Positions 1-13,200 of a stretch of 64,000 nt of DNA are shown in pieces (position 1 is the stretch's first letter; the number at the start of each line of letters is the position of its first letter). Both the position numbers and the translations under genes were made by a program. The notes under the pieces were generated by a model. That model did no database searches and was not told the DNA's origin. It was given only the letters and a program-made list of their open reading frames with translations. The DNA is from Petrosia ficiformis (Eukaryota; Porifera; Demospongiae; Haplosclerida; Petrosiidae), in contig OX345639.1 in NCBI GenBank assembly GCA_947044365.1, forward strand, positions 7,621,718-7,685,717, given 5' to 3'.

Positions 1-242
1 ACTGCAGGCAAAGCATGATACTACAAAATAAACAAAGGTCACAGGGTTGCTCATATGAACCCTGAATTTACTGCAGGATTGCTCATATGAAGCTGCCTGC
101 ATTTCACTGTGTTACATCACCAGATTAGTCAACTGTTAGAGACACTATTGCGTGTTTAATGATTACACAATTTAATTATATTTATAACAAGTCACTTCCT
201 GTCAATATAGTAATTATACACCTGGCAGATCTATTGTGATAT

Positions 243-570
243 GGTATTGTATCAGGACAAAAACAGGATCAGGAACCTTGATAATAATTATAATCTAATA
301 CATACTACATGTTCATATTCTACACAAGTGTATTTGGTATCTGTATCAGGACAAAAACAGGATCAGGAACCTTGATAATCTAATACATACTACATGTTCA
401 TATTCTGCACAAGTGTATTTGGTATCTGTATCAGGACAAAAACAGGATCAGGAACCTTGATAATCTAATACATACTACATGTTCATATTCTGCACAAGTG
501 TATTTGGTATCTGTATCCGGACAAAAACAGGATCAGGAACCTTGATAATAATTATAATCTAATACATACG
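243..570. repeat. Minisatellite, 85-94 bp unit, about 3.7 copies
   Basis: The phrase gtatcaggacaaaaacagg recurs at 249, 343, 428 and (one change) 513, giving periods of 94, 85 and 85. The 94-bp unit differs by an inserted aataattata-like block. It lies in intergenic DNA upstream of EIF5 and no reading frame is kept through it. Confidence 0.9.
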
Positions 571-2100
571 TGTAGGAAGATGATTTTGATCATGGGGGCA
601 CATCGATACTTTTTACATCTAATTAATTCATTTCATGTGGCTTGTGCAGCTGATTCTTAGATTACACAATAAACCACAAGTGTTATTATTACACCTGACT
701 GCAGTGAAAATCTCCATTCATTTTTATTATTATAAGAAGTATAAAATTCGGGCCATGCCCCATGGTATTTTATCCATGGCGTCCAGTACTAGTGCCCCCA
801 TGCTTCCTACACCACTGCAATATCTTACTGTAGACTCAGTAATGCCCAAACCTATATAATACTTATACAAACCATGATTGAATAAATGTACCCACAAGTG
901 TGATTGGGAAACATGAACAATAATTATACCATCGAGAAAATAATTGCAGACAATACTGACTTTGGCTGTAATTATACTGAGATTACAATTATTATATATG
1001 TGCATGTATGTGTGTGTATGTGTTATATATTTATAAAGATATATATACATGTATATATACAGCTAGTTCAGTCCAAGCTCGGCGGAAATCAACTAGACAA
1101 CGTTTCTTAACCCAGAGGCTTTTGAAAAAAATAATGAATAATAATAGTCAACCACATCTACCATATACTGATTGCGAGGTGTGGCTCAGCATCTCATTAA
1201 AATCAAAACAACTGAATACAGGCAATTTGCAACTTTCTCAAACTACTGGAGAAATCTAACTTTCACCTCACCAATTACTGCAAACACAGCACTAACCCGA
1301 GAGTGCAAGCGAACACTTTTGTTCATTCATCCTCCCAAACATCACTTTGTCTGTTACTAGACCAAGTTATAAACCAAGTACATACATCACACATGATGCA
1401 GCAGCATGTGCTATATGGTATTCTAATCTTCTTCTGCTTTAAACTAACATCAAAGGTTTGACACTTGAATCAAAGCACCACTAGACCACATGCAACAAAG
1501 CATGGGCGTTTTGAACAATTGAATGCTGACATGCCGCCACCTCCACCGCATTGGTACAATGATGATACCCTTGTAATCTAATCATCGAAATTATCTTGTT
1601 TAATGTTATATGGTATATACCAGTATTGTACTATATATATACTGTTATTGTACTATTAAATAGGTGTGGTACTTCCTCTCTGAACAGGAACTGAAAGTTA
1701 CTTTTTTTCAGTAAATGGGTGGGGCCATGGCGACAGTTTATCGTACATCTCCGTAAACTCCGTAAACTCAGTAAACTCTACCAAGTAGAAACTAGAAAGT
1801 GACTGTGCCCAGTTGCATTAGTAGATTCTTTTCTGAGCTGATATTTGGTGTTAAGGTAGTTATATTATTTATTGTTGTAACCTGTTTCTATTCCTTTGTC
1901 GTTTAATACTTACAGATAGCAATTTACCCAATTTGGCTATTTGTGTATGAATATCTTCAGTTGTAGAAAAGGTAAGGAATACAGACCACCTATATATATA
2001 TATATATATATATATTCATTTCAGTTGTCTCATTCCAATATTAACTGTATACATACAAACATTTCTAGTCGATAGAACAATATAGGTAAGGGAAGTTGGC
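571..2100. other. Intergenic DNA, no gene recognised
   Basis: Short ORFs on both strands show no family motif and overlap each other. There is a (TA)n run at about 1990-2013 and a short tandem of tccgtaaac-like units near 1750-1780. A stretch at 1680-1860 ending in a possible donor (aag/gtagtt) could be a non-coding first exon of EIF5, but I cannot confirm it. Confidence 0.4.
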
Positions 2101-2134
2101 AAAAGTGATCAGTAACTTCGAAAGAAGGATTGGC

Positions 2135-2654
2135 TGTAAGCACTGGGTATATCAGGCTGCCTCAGGATGGTGGCAGGGCACAACTGGGACTGACCTGTCA
2201 GATCTCTCTTGACCTCTGGACGCTACCAAGAGAAAGGGTGTTGGTCATGTTGTGTGATGACAGTCTTGCTAGGCCTGGGCGAGTACTCTGCTTGAGAGTG
2301 GTAGCTTGGTATCTGGGCTCTTTGTGGCCCTGTACGGGTGTCAGCAGGTGCTAAACAACTGACTTAGAACTGGAACTGCTTTATAAAGTAGAAGTATTTT
2401 ATTTTTTCAAAAGCTGCCCTGTCATGATGCTAAACAGTGAAAACTACCCTGTTTCAGGATGGCAGTGGTCCACAACTGGGACTGGCCTGTCATCTCTCTC
2501 GACCTTCTCTGGATGCTGCCAGAAGGAAGAGTGTGGTTGTATTGGGTGACGACAGTTTTGTCGGGCCCGGGTGAGTCCTCTGCTGGAGAGTGTGAGCTTG
2601 CTGTCAGGGTTCTTTGTGGCTCATTGCAGCACTGGCAGGCACTAGACAACTTAA
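2135..2654. repeat. Two diverged copies of a GC-rich ~210-bp sequence
   Basis: Copy 1 (about 2150-2352) and copy 2 (about 2452-2650) share blocks such as caactgggactg, cctgtca, tctctc and gacgacagt-like segments and the ending gcaggtgcta / gcaggcacta. They are much richer in GC than the flanks. Each is open in one plus frame, but the frames do not read the same peptide throughout, so coding function is doubtful. Source is not recognised; possibly transposon sequence. Confidence 0.55.
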
Positions 2655-3029
2655 AAGAAGTTCTGTAAATGACACCTCATCCTGCGTTTTAGAATAATGT
2701 AGTTACTATAATATTCAGCAAAAAGAGGTTTTCAGAAGTACGGTAGAGCAAAACTTTTTGTTAGTGCATATGCTGCATAATGTAAGGAATAAAGCAAGAA
2801 TGTTTACCTATACTTCGGTATAGTACTTACTTCAATGTTTTCTGGAAGGCACAAGAGCTTGAAAATTTTGAGCGCAATACATTTTTGTTACTTGGTTAAT
2901 AATATACATGTATGTTTAGTAATATTGCAATACAGAATCTCTATTGCTTACTACAAGGATTATGAATGGTCAGCTGCTGTTAACCTATAAATGTAATCTG
3001 AACTGCTGTTTATCTAAGAACGTTGTAAC

Positions 3030-3474
3030 TGGGCTTGGAAAAAGGTTCGAAGGTTCAAACCTTCGTTTGCTGCACATTTGAAGCTAAATTTCAACCTTCG
3101 AAGCTTTGCTGCCATGCCCACTTTAATGAGTGCAGATGCACACTTCTAAACTTGTGCATGATTAATAATGTGCCATGCCCACTTTAATGAGTGCAGATGC
3201 ACACTTCTAAACTTGTGCATGATTAATAATGTGGACATGTTCTAGGAGAGCCTAGGCTGTGTTGCTGACTGGCTTTGTCTTATTTCTCAGTCTAGCAATG
3301 CTAAATCTGGATAGAAACAGTGACATGACCAACACTAGTACTCGTTATAAAGCGATACGTTTTGTAGTCTTTTACAGCCAATCTAGGTAAGAACAACATT
3401 GATAAAAACATGTGTAAACCTTTAATCCTTTGTTTTTGCTGATGAAGCTTCGAAGGTTGCTTGTCCCAGCCCTA
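3030..3474. mobile_element. hAT-like MITE with internal 61-bp tandem duplication
   Basis: The left end gggcttggaaaaaggttcga and the right end cgaaggttgcttgtcccagc are imperfect inverted repeats. Inside, a 61-bp unit beginning gccatgcccactttaatgag occurs twice in tandem (3111 and 3172). No transposase frame is present. Assignment to hAT rests only on the style of the termini; the target duplication is not clear. Confidence 0.5.
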
Positions 3475-4035
3475 AAACTATATGTTGGAAAGGGATGTTG
3501 ATTGTAAATAAATCTATCACCTTTGAAGCACTTTTTAATGTAATCATGTACGTCCATTTATTAATGTTTTAATCACCAATTATATTACATTTACATATTA
3601 CTGTAGCCGCTCATGTACTGACTATCATTACGGCACTGTGCTCTACATGTAAATCCCCAAAAAGGGTATCAGGCAATGAATTTTAATTTGCAGCTGTACA
3701 TCTATTCATAATTACTAGTGACAGGCCATTATAAGGGCTGGCAATAGCAAGACAGCAGGATTTCATCTGCTGTGGTCTGGTATTGAATTATTCTTATATG
3801 TAGTTCATTATTGTAAAGAGAGCATGGCTTGTCATGAGCTGTCTTCTATCATATAAGTACAGGAAGTAAGGTCACAAGTCACAAAATGTACATGTTTGTT
3901 ATTATTCTGTTATTGTTTTTGAGTAAACTCAAAATGCACATTACAGACAAAACTTGCCAGTCATCACCCTAATCAATGTGACATTTTGTTAACACTATTG
4001 TAGTCTTATAATACAATTTGTTTTCCATTGTTTGC

Positions 4036-4229
4036 AGGTGCATGCTTAGCACAATATCACAACATATTAGTGGGAGTTGATGAACCAGAGTTGCTACAGC
4101 TCTATGAATGCTCGTCAATCAAAACGATTTGGGGAAAGATTTATATGAATTCAAAGACGAAGAATCTTGATTTGACTCGTTGCAAAGACCCAAATTTATT
4201 GGATAGAAGAAATAACACTGATTATAAAC
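4036..4229 (+). other. Probable 5' leader exon of EIF5
   Basis: A splice-acceptor-like tttgcag precedes 4039, and the sequence runs without interruption into the EIF5 initiator ATG at 4230. It is open in another frame, but that peptide matches nothing I know. I read it as 5' UTR, with moderate uncertainty about its left end. Confidence 0.35.
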
Positions 4230-7200
4230 ATGGCATATGTCAATGTTAACCGTAGTAATGAGGACCAGTTTTATCGTTATAAAATGCCAAGCCTGATAGC
4301 CAAGGTAACTGATGTAATATACATGTACGTTATAGTATGTTTTGATATGCTTAGTTGCTTACATGTTTGTGTGTATAGGTCATACATGTATTACAAATCA
4401 TAATTATTTATTATAGAGATGTTGGGTAATATCTGTGTATTGTTTAGTCACAAGCCATGCTAGACTTCCTACTCTTTGACCCTCCAGTCAATTAGTAATT
4501 TGCTGTTACATAATTGTATCTCCTTTTATGGACATGTTTACAAAAATATGTTTGTCTCATTGTAGGTAGAGGGTAAAGGCAATGGAATTAAGACTGTGAT
4601 AGTCAATATGGTGGAAATTGGTAAAGCTCTTCAGCGTCCTCCTTCATGTAAGATTCTAGTGCATACTACAGTGTATATACCTTATATCCAAATATTATAT
4701 AATACAACTAACTCAAGGTTACCATGTTTAAGATTAAGATTCTAATTATGTTATATTGGAGCTTCAGGATTTTAAAATGAGTCACATTATTAATTTGGTC
4801 ATAACATTTAAATAATGGGGTTATGACATGTACATGTAATTGAACACCCTTTTGGAAGTACCTATCCAAACTTTACTGCTACACGTATATACAATGTACA
4901 TGTACATGGAGATGTATGCATACTTGGAGTATGTTCAAATGAATTTTGCTGCTATTTCTGTCTATCTCTTCTCTTAGTTTAACGATACTAAATATAGAGA
5001 CATCAACAGTAACATGAATAGAGCTGTGAACAATTATCGATTGATCGATTAATGGATTGGTTATTCATGATAATTCGATAAATCAAACATTGAAATGGTT
5101 TTTTTTAATAAATAGGCGTGGCTAACTGAACCGCGTGTAATCATAGAATGTATAGACTACGTATAAGGGATTGGAAATGCCTATGCATTTCCGTACACTC
5201 CGTTACCCCACCGTATTACCCTATTAGCCCCTCCCCTCTAAAGACAATGCGCTGTGCATGCAAGACTGGCAAAGAACTTGTTTTAAATCGTGTATCATTT
5301 AAAGAACACTTTTGTTAAACTAATTGATAATATCACCAACCAACATAGGAGTGCTATACCTTCAGCTAGAAAACTGCAGTGTTGAATTATATGACCTACC
5401 ACACTGCTTAGAGTCCCCAAAGTGTAAGTACCTCGTAACGGTTTCAACTGGATTTTCTACATCTGAACAGTAACTTTTTCTCTATATTTTAAACTCATAT
5501 ATTTTTATTGAGTAACAAAACTTAAGTAGGAATATTGCAATAGAACTGTTATTAAAAGAAGTAAGAGTCCCAAAACCCGTTTTCGTTATGATATGTACTA
5601 AAAAACAATAGTTTTTAACATCGTACATGATTTGTTGCTAATGTTTTAGCAATTGAGATGTTAAAACGATACAATAGCAACATGTGTATCAATAAAAAAC
5701 GCCTAAATTGTCCAGTTTCAGCAAGGAATAGTGTTTTTTTCGGTGATCAGTCCTACCAAGCAATAAAATTTAATTGATTTCTGGGGACACGGAGTGCATC
5801 ACAGACTTATGCATTGATACTATGGGATCATGTGCGCCGTTTCCAATCCCTTATACCTAGTCTATATAATCTATGGTGTAGTTGTCAAAATGCCTGAACA
5901 GATGGACACTAGTAGTAGCTTGAGTAGTAGCTCGAGTAGTAGCTCGAGTAGTAACGATATTTTGGACATAGTAACTCCTTCAAAAAGAACATCTACTATA
6001 TGGAAATACTTTGGGTTTGCTCATTGTAGAGGAAAGATCACGAAGGAGAAAGCTGTCTGCAAGTTGTGTTCAAAATCTGTGGCTCATTCAAGTGGTACAA
6101 CCAACCTTCGAAACCATCTGTTAGCTTGGCATAAAAATGAAATGTTTGGAGAAAAACGTCCACAGGTACAACCAATGTTAACTGAATTTGTTAGACCTAG
6201 TAAAATAATTGTACTTCCTCCTACTTTTGACCGAGCAAATACACTAAATTCAGCTATAATTGACCTCAAGAATTAGGAGTACTGACTCTTAATAATGATT
6301 TTACTTCAGTAGCTGTTGAAGACACAACCTTAAACGATCCTCCTCTGACATAGAAAAACAAACAACATCCTCTAGAAGGTATCAAGTTTCAAGGTAATTG
6401 TTCTTCAAGCTCTTCATCTACTATTGCCACAAGTGATGAATTAATTTCATCTGAAATTAGTCGTTATAAAGTTGAAAAACCATCCGTATTTACTGAGAAT
6501 CCCCTTAAGTGGTAGAAGAATAGAAAATCTGTTTATCCATATTTGTCTGTGATTGCAAGAAAATACTTGGGAATTGTAGCTACCTCAGTACCCTTGGAGC
6601 GTTTATTTAGCATTGCTGGACTTGTTGTAACTTCTAAACGTGCATCTCTAGATCCTTCTAACGTTGAAAAATTAGTATTTCTACATGACAACTTACCTTT
6701 CCCACATAATTGAAACTATAAACGAGTGAAATGCTCATGTGAAAATTGTAAAAATGAATAGAATATACATGTACACATCAAATGTCATTACTGTGTCAAA
6801 CTAACAAAATGAAATTTTCATTTCCAAAAGATTATTTTTAACAACTAATCTCACGATTTAACTACAAACATGTGAAATCTTTAAATTGAAGAAGAGATCA
6901 ATTAATCAATTAATTGGCAATTATTAACATGACAATTATCAATATATGATTTAATACCAATATCACAGCTCTAAACTCTAAACATGAATAGTATTTGATA
7001 ATGAGTTTGTTATAAAGTATTACTTTAATTTTGAATCAATGCACAGTAAGAGTATATGCAAAATTGACAATGGAATGTGCAAACCTTTTGTTTGTTGTTG
7101 CTGATATGCTTCAAAAGTTGTTTTGTAACTTTTATCACAGCTTTGGGAAACAATACAACCTTGATAGGAGATAGATTTGAATATGATTGAACTGATGGAA

Positions 7201-10200
7201 CTGAAGCATAATTATGTAGATTAGTAGATTAAAAATTTTGATTTGAGATGTATTGGTATAGATAGCACCTGTGATATCACTCTTTAGTGTTTTGGTAATA
7301 AATTATATTTGTCCTGCATTTTCAGACCCTTGTAAATTCTTTGGTTGTGAATTGGGTGCTCAGACCCAAATGGATCCAAAGATTGGACGTTACATTGTGA
7401 ATGGTGCCCACGAGGCTGATAAACTACAGGACTTGCTGGATGTATTCATTAAGAACTTTGTGATGTGTGAACAATGTGATAACCCAGAGACAGCACTAGT
7501 AAGTTCATTGATCTTTCTCCTAAATATTTTAGTTCCAGGCAACACTGAAATGTTTCAAGCTTTGTAATCACACTACTGCCTTCACAATGCAGGCAACTGA
7601 TGCAATTACATGTATGTTGCTTGATGAATACATGTTAGTTACTTGAATACACGTACATGAACTAAGTAACTACTGCCTACACCAGTGGTGCAGGCAGTTT
7701 ATTTGTTGACGTCTGTCTCTATGTAAAGTGTGTGTACATGTATATATATACACATGTATATATAATACATAATATAAATAAATAAATATATATATATAAT
7801 ATAATTTTATATGTGTGTGTACATTTACATTATATATGGAATTATTCCTTTTTTATTTTCTCTTTATTCTAGCGTGTTCAACCAGCAAAGAGCCGTATTG
7901 GTCAGGTTTGTACAGCATGTGGTCATAGTCGGCTGATAGGACAACGACACAAACTTGCTACTTTCATTTTAAAAAATCCTCCAACCTCAGAGGAAAGTGG
8001 CAATGGAAAAAAGTACATTGAGTGATATAATAAATGTACATGTACAGCAGTGTTTATAATAAACTGTCCACTACATAAGTATTGTATTTGCTATATACTG
8101 TTATATAATACACACAAGGTCTATATATTACTGGAATATAATCCCTAGCAACGAGGGTGGCATGCCTGATTGTGCAGGATTATATTTCAGTAAATGCACC
8201 ACTTGCGCATTCGTCTGCTACAACTTTGAGCTGGCTCCACCCATTTATTTCATCCACGTGATTGAAGCTGTTTTCAAGTCTTGATTTTAACACTGCGCTT
8301 GTAATCTTATACTACATGTATATAGCTAGTAGGACTTGGAGTGTAAGTTATAATGCACACACACACAAATATAATATAATCTCAGTATAATAATAGTAAT
8401 TATTATTATTACAGTCAAATATTGTCTGCAGTTATTTCCTTGTCAGAGACTGAATTATGGCGGGGGTTCTGCATTGCGAGTGCATTCATTTGTTTCAGTA
8501 GTCAGTTATTGTTATGTATTTAGATATTAATGTATTTAGAGTGATGTGTACAATGTACAGGTGAATCTTAATTACTGTATGTGTTAACTAATTATTACTA
8601 TTTTATTTATGTACTTGTTTAAACAGGTTTACAATAATTGACAAGAATATAATAAAAAACATTTCCAATAAAAATGAAAGAAGATGTAGGGATGTCAAGC
8701 ATGCAAACAAGGTTAGGTGGTACCTAAAATTAAACAAACCACTTCCATATAACCCTACATAAGTAAAGCTCTTTGTATTTTGCTTTATAGTGGTGTATGT
8801 ACTTATGTAGGGTTATATAGAAGTGGTTTGTTTAATTTTGGATCCCACCTAACCTTGTTCGCATGCTTTTTGGGTTTTGACATCCCTACATCTTTCATTT
8901 TTATTGGAAATGTTTTTTTATTATATTCTTGTCAATTATTGTGTTAGTTTACTTGAGTTCAATAAACGATCCCAGTGTCTTAAAATATAATGAAGTTAAG
9001 TTTATCATTTTATGATCCAGTTGTGTTTTTGGTGTATAATAATGTTTTTCTGTTATGTAGAGATAAAAAGGTGCGTGGTCGTGTGAAAGGTAAGAAAGAT
9101 AAAGAACCCTTGTCTCCTAATGACATCCAAACACCTGATGATGAGTTTGAACTACTACCTGATCTAGTGAGTTTCATAACATGATAAGAACTGACAAATA
9201 GATAACACTTAATGTGAATTATTCAGAATACTGGTTGTAAACATGATTTGGTAATTAAGTTATTCTACAGAGTACATACGTACAATATAGTAGGTAATGA
9301 GCATTTTGAAGGAATATTTAAGTCCTGACCTAATTTCTGAGAAGAGACACTTTCTTGCAAATAATTTTGATCAAACACTTACCTAGTCATTCCACCATTT
9401 TGTAAAGGAACTAAATGAAATTTGGTATCCATGAAGAGCTATTATTGAGCTCTTTACTTACCAAGTTTAATTGACTTCCTGTACAAAGTGCTGAAATGAT
9501 GAGCAATTAAAGGTAAGAAAATTACTAAAATTTGTGATGATAGATGTGTAAATGCACTGTGTATGAATCATATTTGTTATCATATTGGTGGATTCAATAA
9601 ATCATGAATAGCATGATAAATAAACACGCATGTAAAATGTTGACCTAGTCATTAGTGATGATATGATGCCGATATGATACATTACGTTTATTCATCATGT
9701 TTTCAAAGCTCACTAAACAAAACAATAATTACATGCATAAACTTGATAAATTTGCCTTATGGAAAACCATAACATGTAGCTTTGTCAGTTGTGTGATTCT
9801 GAACACTGAGTGAGTGAGAGTATGGAGCCATTGTTCACATGCCCTAAAATTGTTGATAAACATTAAGTTACATGTACAAGCAGTTATTGTAACTTCTTGA
9901 AGTGATTATTACAGGTAGTTTAGGTATCTGAAGTAGTATAATAGTTAGCGGTGTTTTGGGACAGTAACTTTGGGAATGATCACTTTATAGGGTTCATGCT
10001 TCATGTGCATTTGTACATATACATGAAATAATTAGCCTATATATATACTTCCTCTTGTAGTACCATATTTGCTCTAATTATTTCGTGTTGGCCTACATGA
10101 AGCATAAACATTTTGCTTAATGAATGCTATGCTAGCATTACATGTTATTACACATTATATGTCCATTTGTAGAATACAGCTTCTTTCCTTCTTAGAATGG

Positions 10201-13200
10201 TAGTCAGCACACAAATGAAATTATGAATGATGATGAAGATGACTGGAGTGTGGATACTAGCAAGGAGGCAGTCAAGGCTCGATTAGAAGTGCTGAGTGAT
10301 GGAGCAAATGCTCTTGCTTTGAATGATGATCTTGAGAAGAGCAGTCAAGAGAGACTTAATATCTTTTACAAATTCATTGAGGTGTGTTCATGTATAATGC
10401 TTGTGAGCCATTTTATTATTATAATAGTCTATTGACTATCTAATCATGTTATTCAGTATTGATACTTCAATATATTACTAATTCAATTTTGTATATGTAT
10501 TTAACTACTGTATTAATAGACATGTGACTAAACACAAGAAAAATACATTATCCACAAAATTATTTCTCTAATCATTCACTTTGAAATAACTGCATGAAGA
10601 TCAATAATTACTTACTGTTTCATGTACTATATGTTTCTGAATGCATACATGTCTCCACATACAGTCCATCAAGAAGGACGGTGGTGTACCTGCTATTGCA
10701 AGCTGCTTACCCAAGATCAAAGCAGAAGCTGAACGTCTTGAAGTGATGGACACAGCTGCTGGTATAATGGCTGATCATCTGTACACAGACCAGCTACTCA
10801 CTCAAATCAAGCAGTATAGACCCATTATGCTACATGTAAGAAGAGAAATTGAGACTTTAAGCATGCATGATTAGTTGTTAAGTTGATTGATAAGTTAGTT
10901 GATACATGTATATGCCAGTAATACTCACATGTAAATTGTACCTTCATACAGTTTGTTCTTGATAATAAGAAGGCACAGAAAACTCTCATTGGTGCTTTTG
11001 AAATCTTGGTTGGTAAGGTTTATCCTGCTCTTATGCCCAGGGTACCTCACATCCTGAAAACATTCTATGATGAAGATATCATTGAGGAAGAAGTTATTTT
11101 GGAGTGGAATGATAAGGTGAGGATTTTTGTGCATATACATGTAGTTGTACATGTATAGCAAGTTATGACTCACAGGACCATCCCGGTTGTTTCTTCATAT
11201 AAGAAGTCACGAAATTATGTTACATTTATATAGTCTCATGTGGTATAAGAATTATGTTAGGAGTACTGACAATGTTAGGGTTATATCAGGATGTTTTTGT
11301 TCTTACTCAAGCATGAAAATATTGTATTCTGTGGTTTGTATAAGTATTATACTATTTTGAATGTGTAATATAGCTACTATTTATATGAAGTGATGACCAC
11401 TGTCCCTATGACATATATATATATATATATAATTATATATAATTATATATAACTATATATATACAGTGTTAGATCTATGGGAGTGAAAGTGGGAGACCCA
11501 AACAGAAATTTGCATGTACATGATTTTTTTTGTAAACATGTGTTATTATATTGAAACAAACAATAATTAATTAATTCTGAAAGCCACTTTCAATGAAACT
11601 TTTCACTGGACTCACATGTGCCTCTTGAGGGAGCACCACCATCCTGCTCTACTATAGTGCTTTTATGCTTTTTGCTCGCTGGTGGTGAGCACACTTTCTC
11701 ATCACTGTTTTCAATATTGCTTGACACCCAATCTCCAGCTTCATCAGTGTTGTAGTCGGTAGACAGAATACTATCTCGATCTTCATCGTCGCTTGAAGCA
11801 TGATTTCTGGCAGTTCCTGATCCCTTATTGAAGCTATTGCTGGTTTCCTTGGACTTTCTTGTAAACCATCGATCTAGAGTCGGCATTTTACTATTGAAAC
11901 GTGCAGTGCACGTGGCCACACATGCTTGAACACATGGGGAATAACACGCTTTGGCTTCGATTTCGAGGGAGTTTCAGCTAAAAGTAGGCGCGACAAAAGC
12001 ACCCTGCGTCCCCCTAGATCTAACACTGTATATATACTTATGTGTTTGTGTCATCACTGTCATGTACACATTGTATACGTTGTTAAGGAAGTTTCATCTC
12101 TGATGGGCTCTGTCAATTAATGAATATGGTGCATAAATACAATCAACTTGTAGAAATTATGGTTAATACATGTAGCTGTTGTTGTTGTTTGAATACATAG
12201 CAAAAATTATATAAGAACAGTTTAACTAAGAAGAATGGAAAAACAAGTAAATAATTATTGTTTTTGGGTTTCAGGCTTGAGAAAGTCATCACTCATCGGC
12301 AATGAATATTGGTAGCAATCACGTTTTACAATAATTATTATTTTAATTATTATTGCTGATCATCTGACTTTTGGCCAATCAGAGTGCAGATAATGCGTCA
12401 CATGAGTGAACATTAAATTACTTATTGCACACTTTTGCGTGTATACTTCTCTGCTGCCATTTTATTGCAATTATTGATTTCACATGTTATATATCTGTAA
12501 GGAATACTGGTGCTTTATTTACTATGGGAAACAAAGCAATGACTAAAGTCATCGAAGAATCAAGAGATCTCATTCTTGAGAAACTCGCGGAAACCCAAAT
12601 GGTATCTTATCAAGAAGGTATCTCATCAGATGGACGTGAGATTCATATGATCCTTCCACCTCTACCACGCCCACTAAATGAATTAAATTTACATGATCTT
12701 CGTGGCTTTTTTTTGTTTTTTTGTTCATGCATTCAAATACAAAAGTGCATCCAGGTACAGTGTAGTCTATTTACATGTACATGTACATGTATGTTCCAGA
12801 TGTATCAAATATCTGTTGCTGTGCCACTAAAAAGGTTTTACATATTATCAACAATTACAGTTATTCTTTTGTTAACTAAAAATCACAAGGCCTTACTAAA
12901 TGGCTTTACAAAATGTAGTTGTTAATTAATTCCTACTAATTATTAGGTGTCCAAAAAGCATGTGGGCAAAGAAAAGGCTAAGGAAATTCGAGAGAAAGCA
13001 AAACCATTCATTGATTGGTTGAGGACTGCTGAAGAGGAATCAAGTGATGATGAGGAGAAGGAGGACGAAGATGGTAGGTGTTGAATTATTCACTCATAGA
13101 GGGAGGGTTGGTTGACAATACTTTATATTTGGGGTTTGGTCATAAGAATGGAATAGTTGTGGTATGTCTGTAATAGAAATCTACAGTAAAAGTCTGAAGT

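Larger units (their letters stand above)
5019..6980 (+). mobile_element. Deleted hAT transposon (BED-finger type) in EIF5 intron 2
   Basis: Termini tagagctgtga (5019) and tcacagctcta (ending 6973) are inverted repeats. The flanking 11-mer aacatgaatag is present on both sides (5011-5021 and 6981-6991), fitting a target duplication within an imprecise boundary. Inside are an N-terminal BED zinc finger frame and a C-terminal hAT dimerisation remnant, with the catalytic middle missing. A 38-bp inverted repeat around gtataagggattggaaa (about 5143-5183 and 5837-5878) lies inside, perhaps from an earlier nested insertion. Confidence 0.75.
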
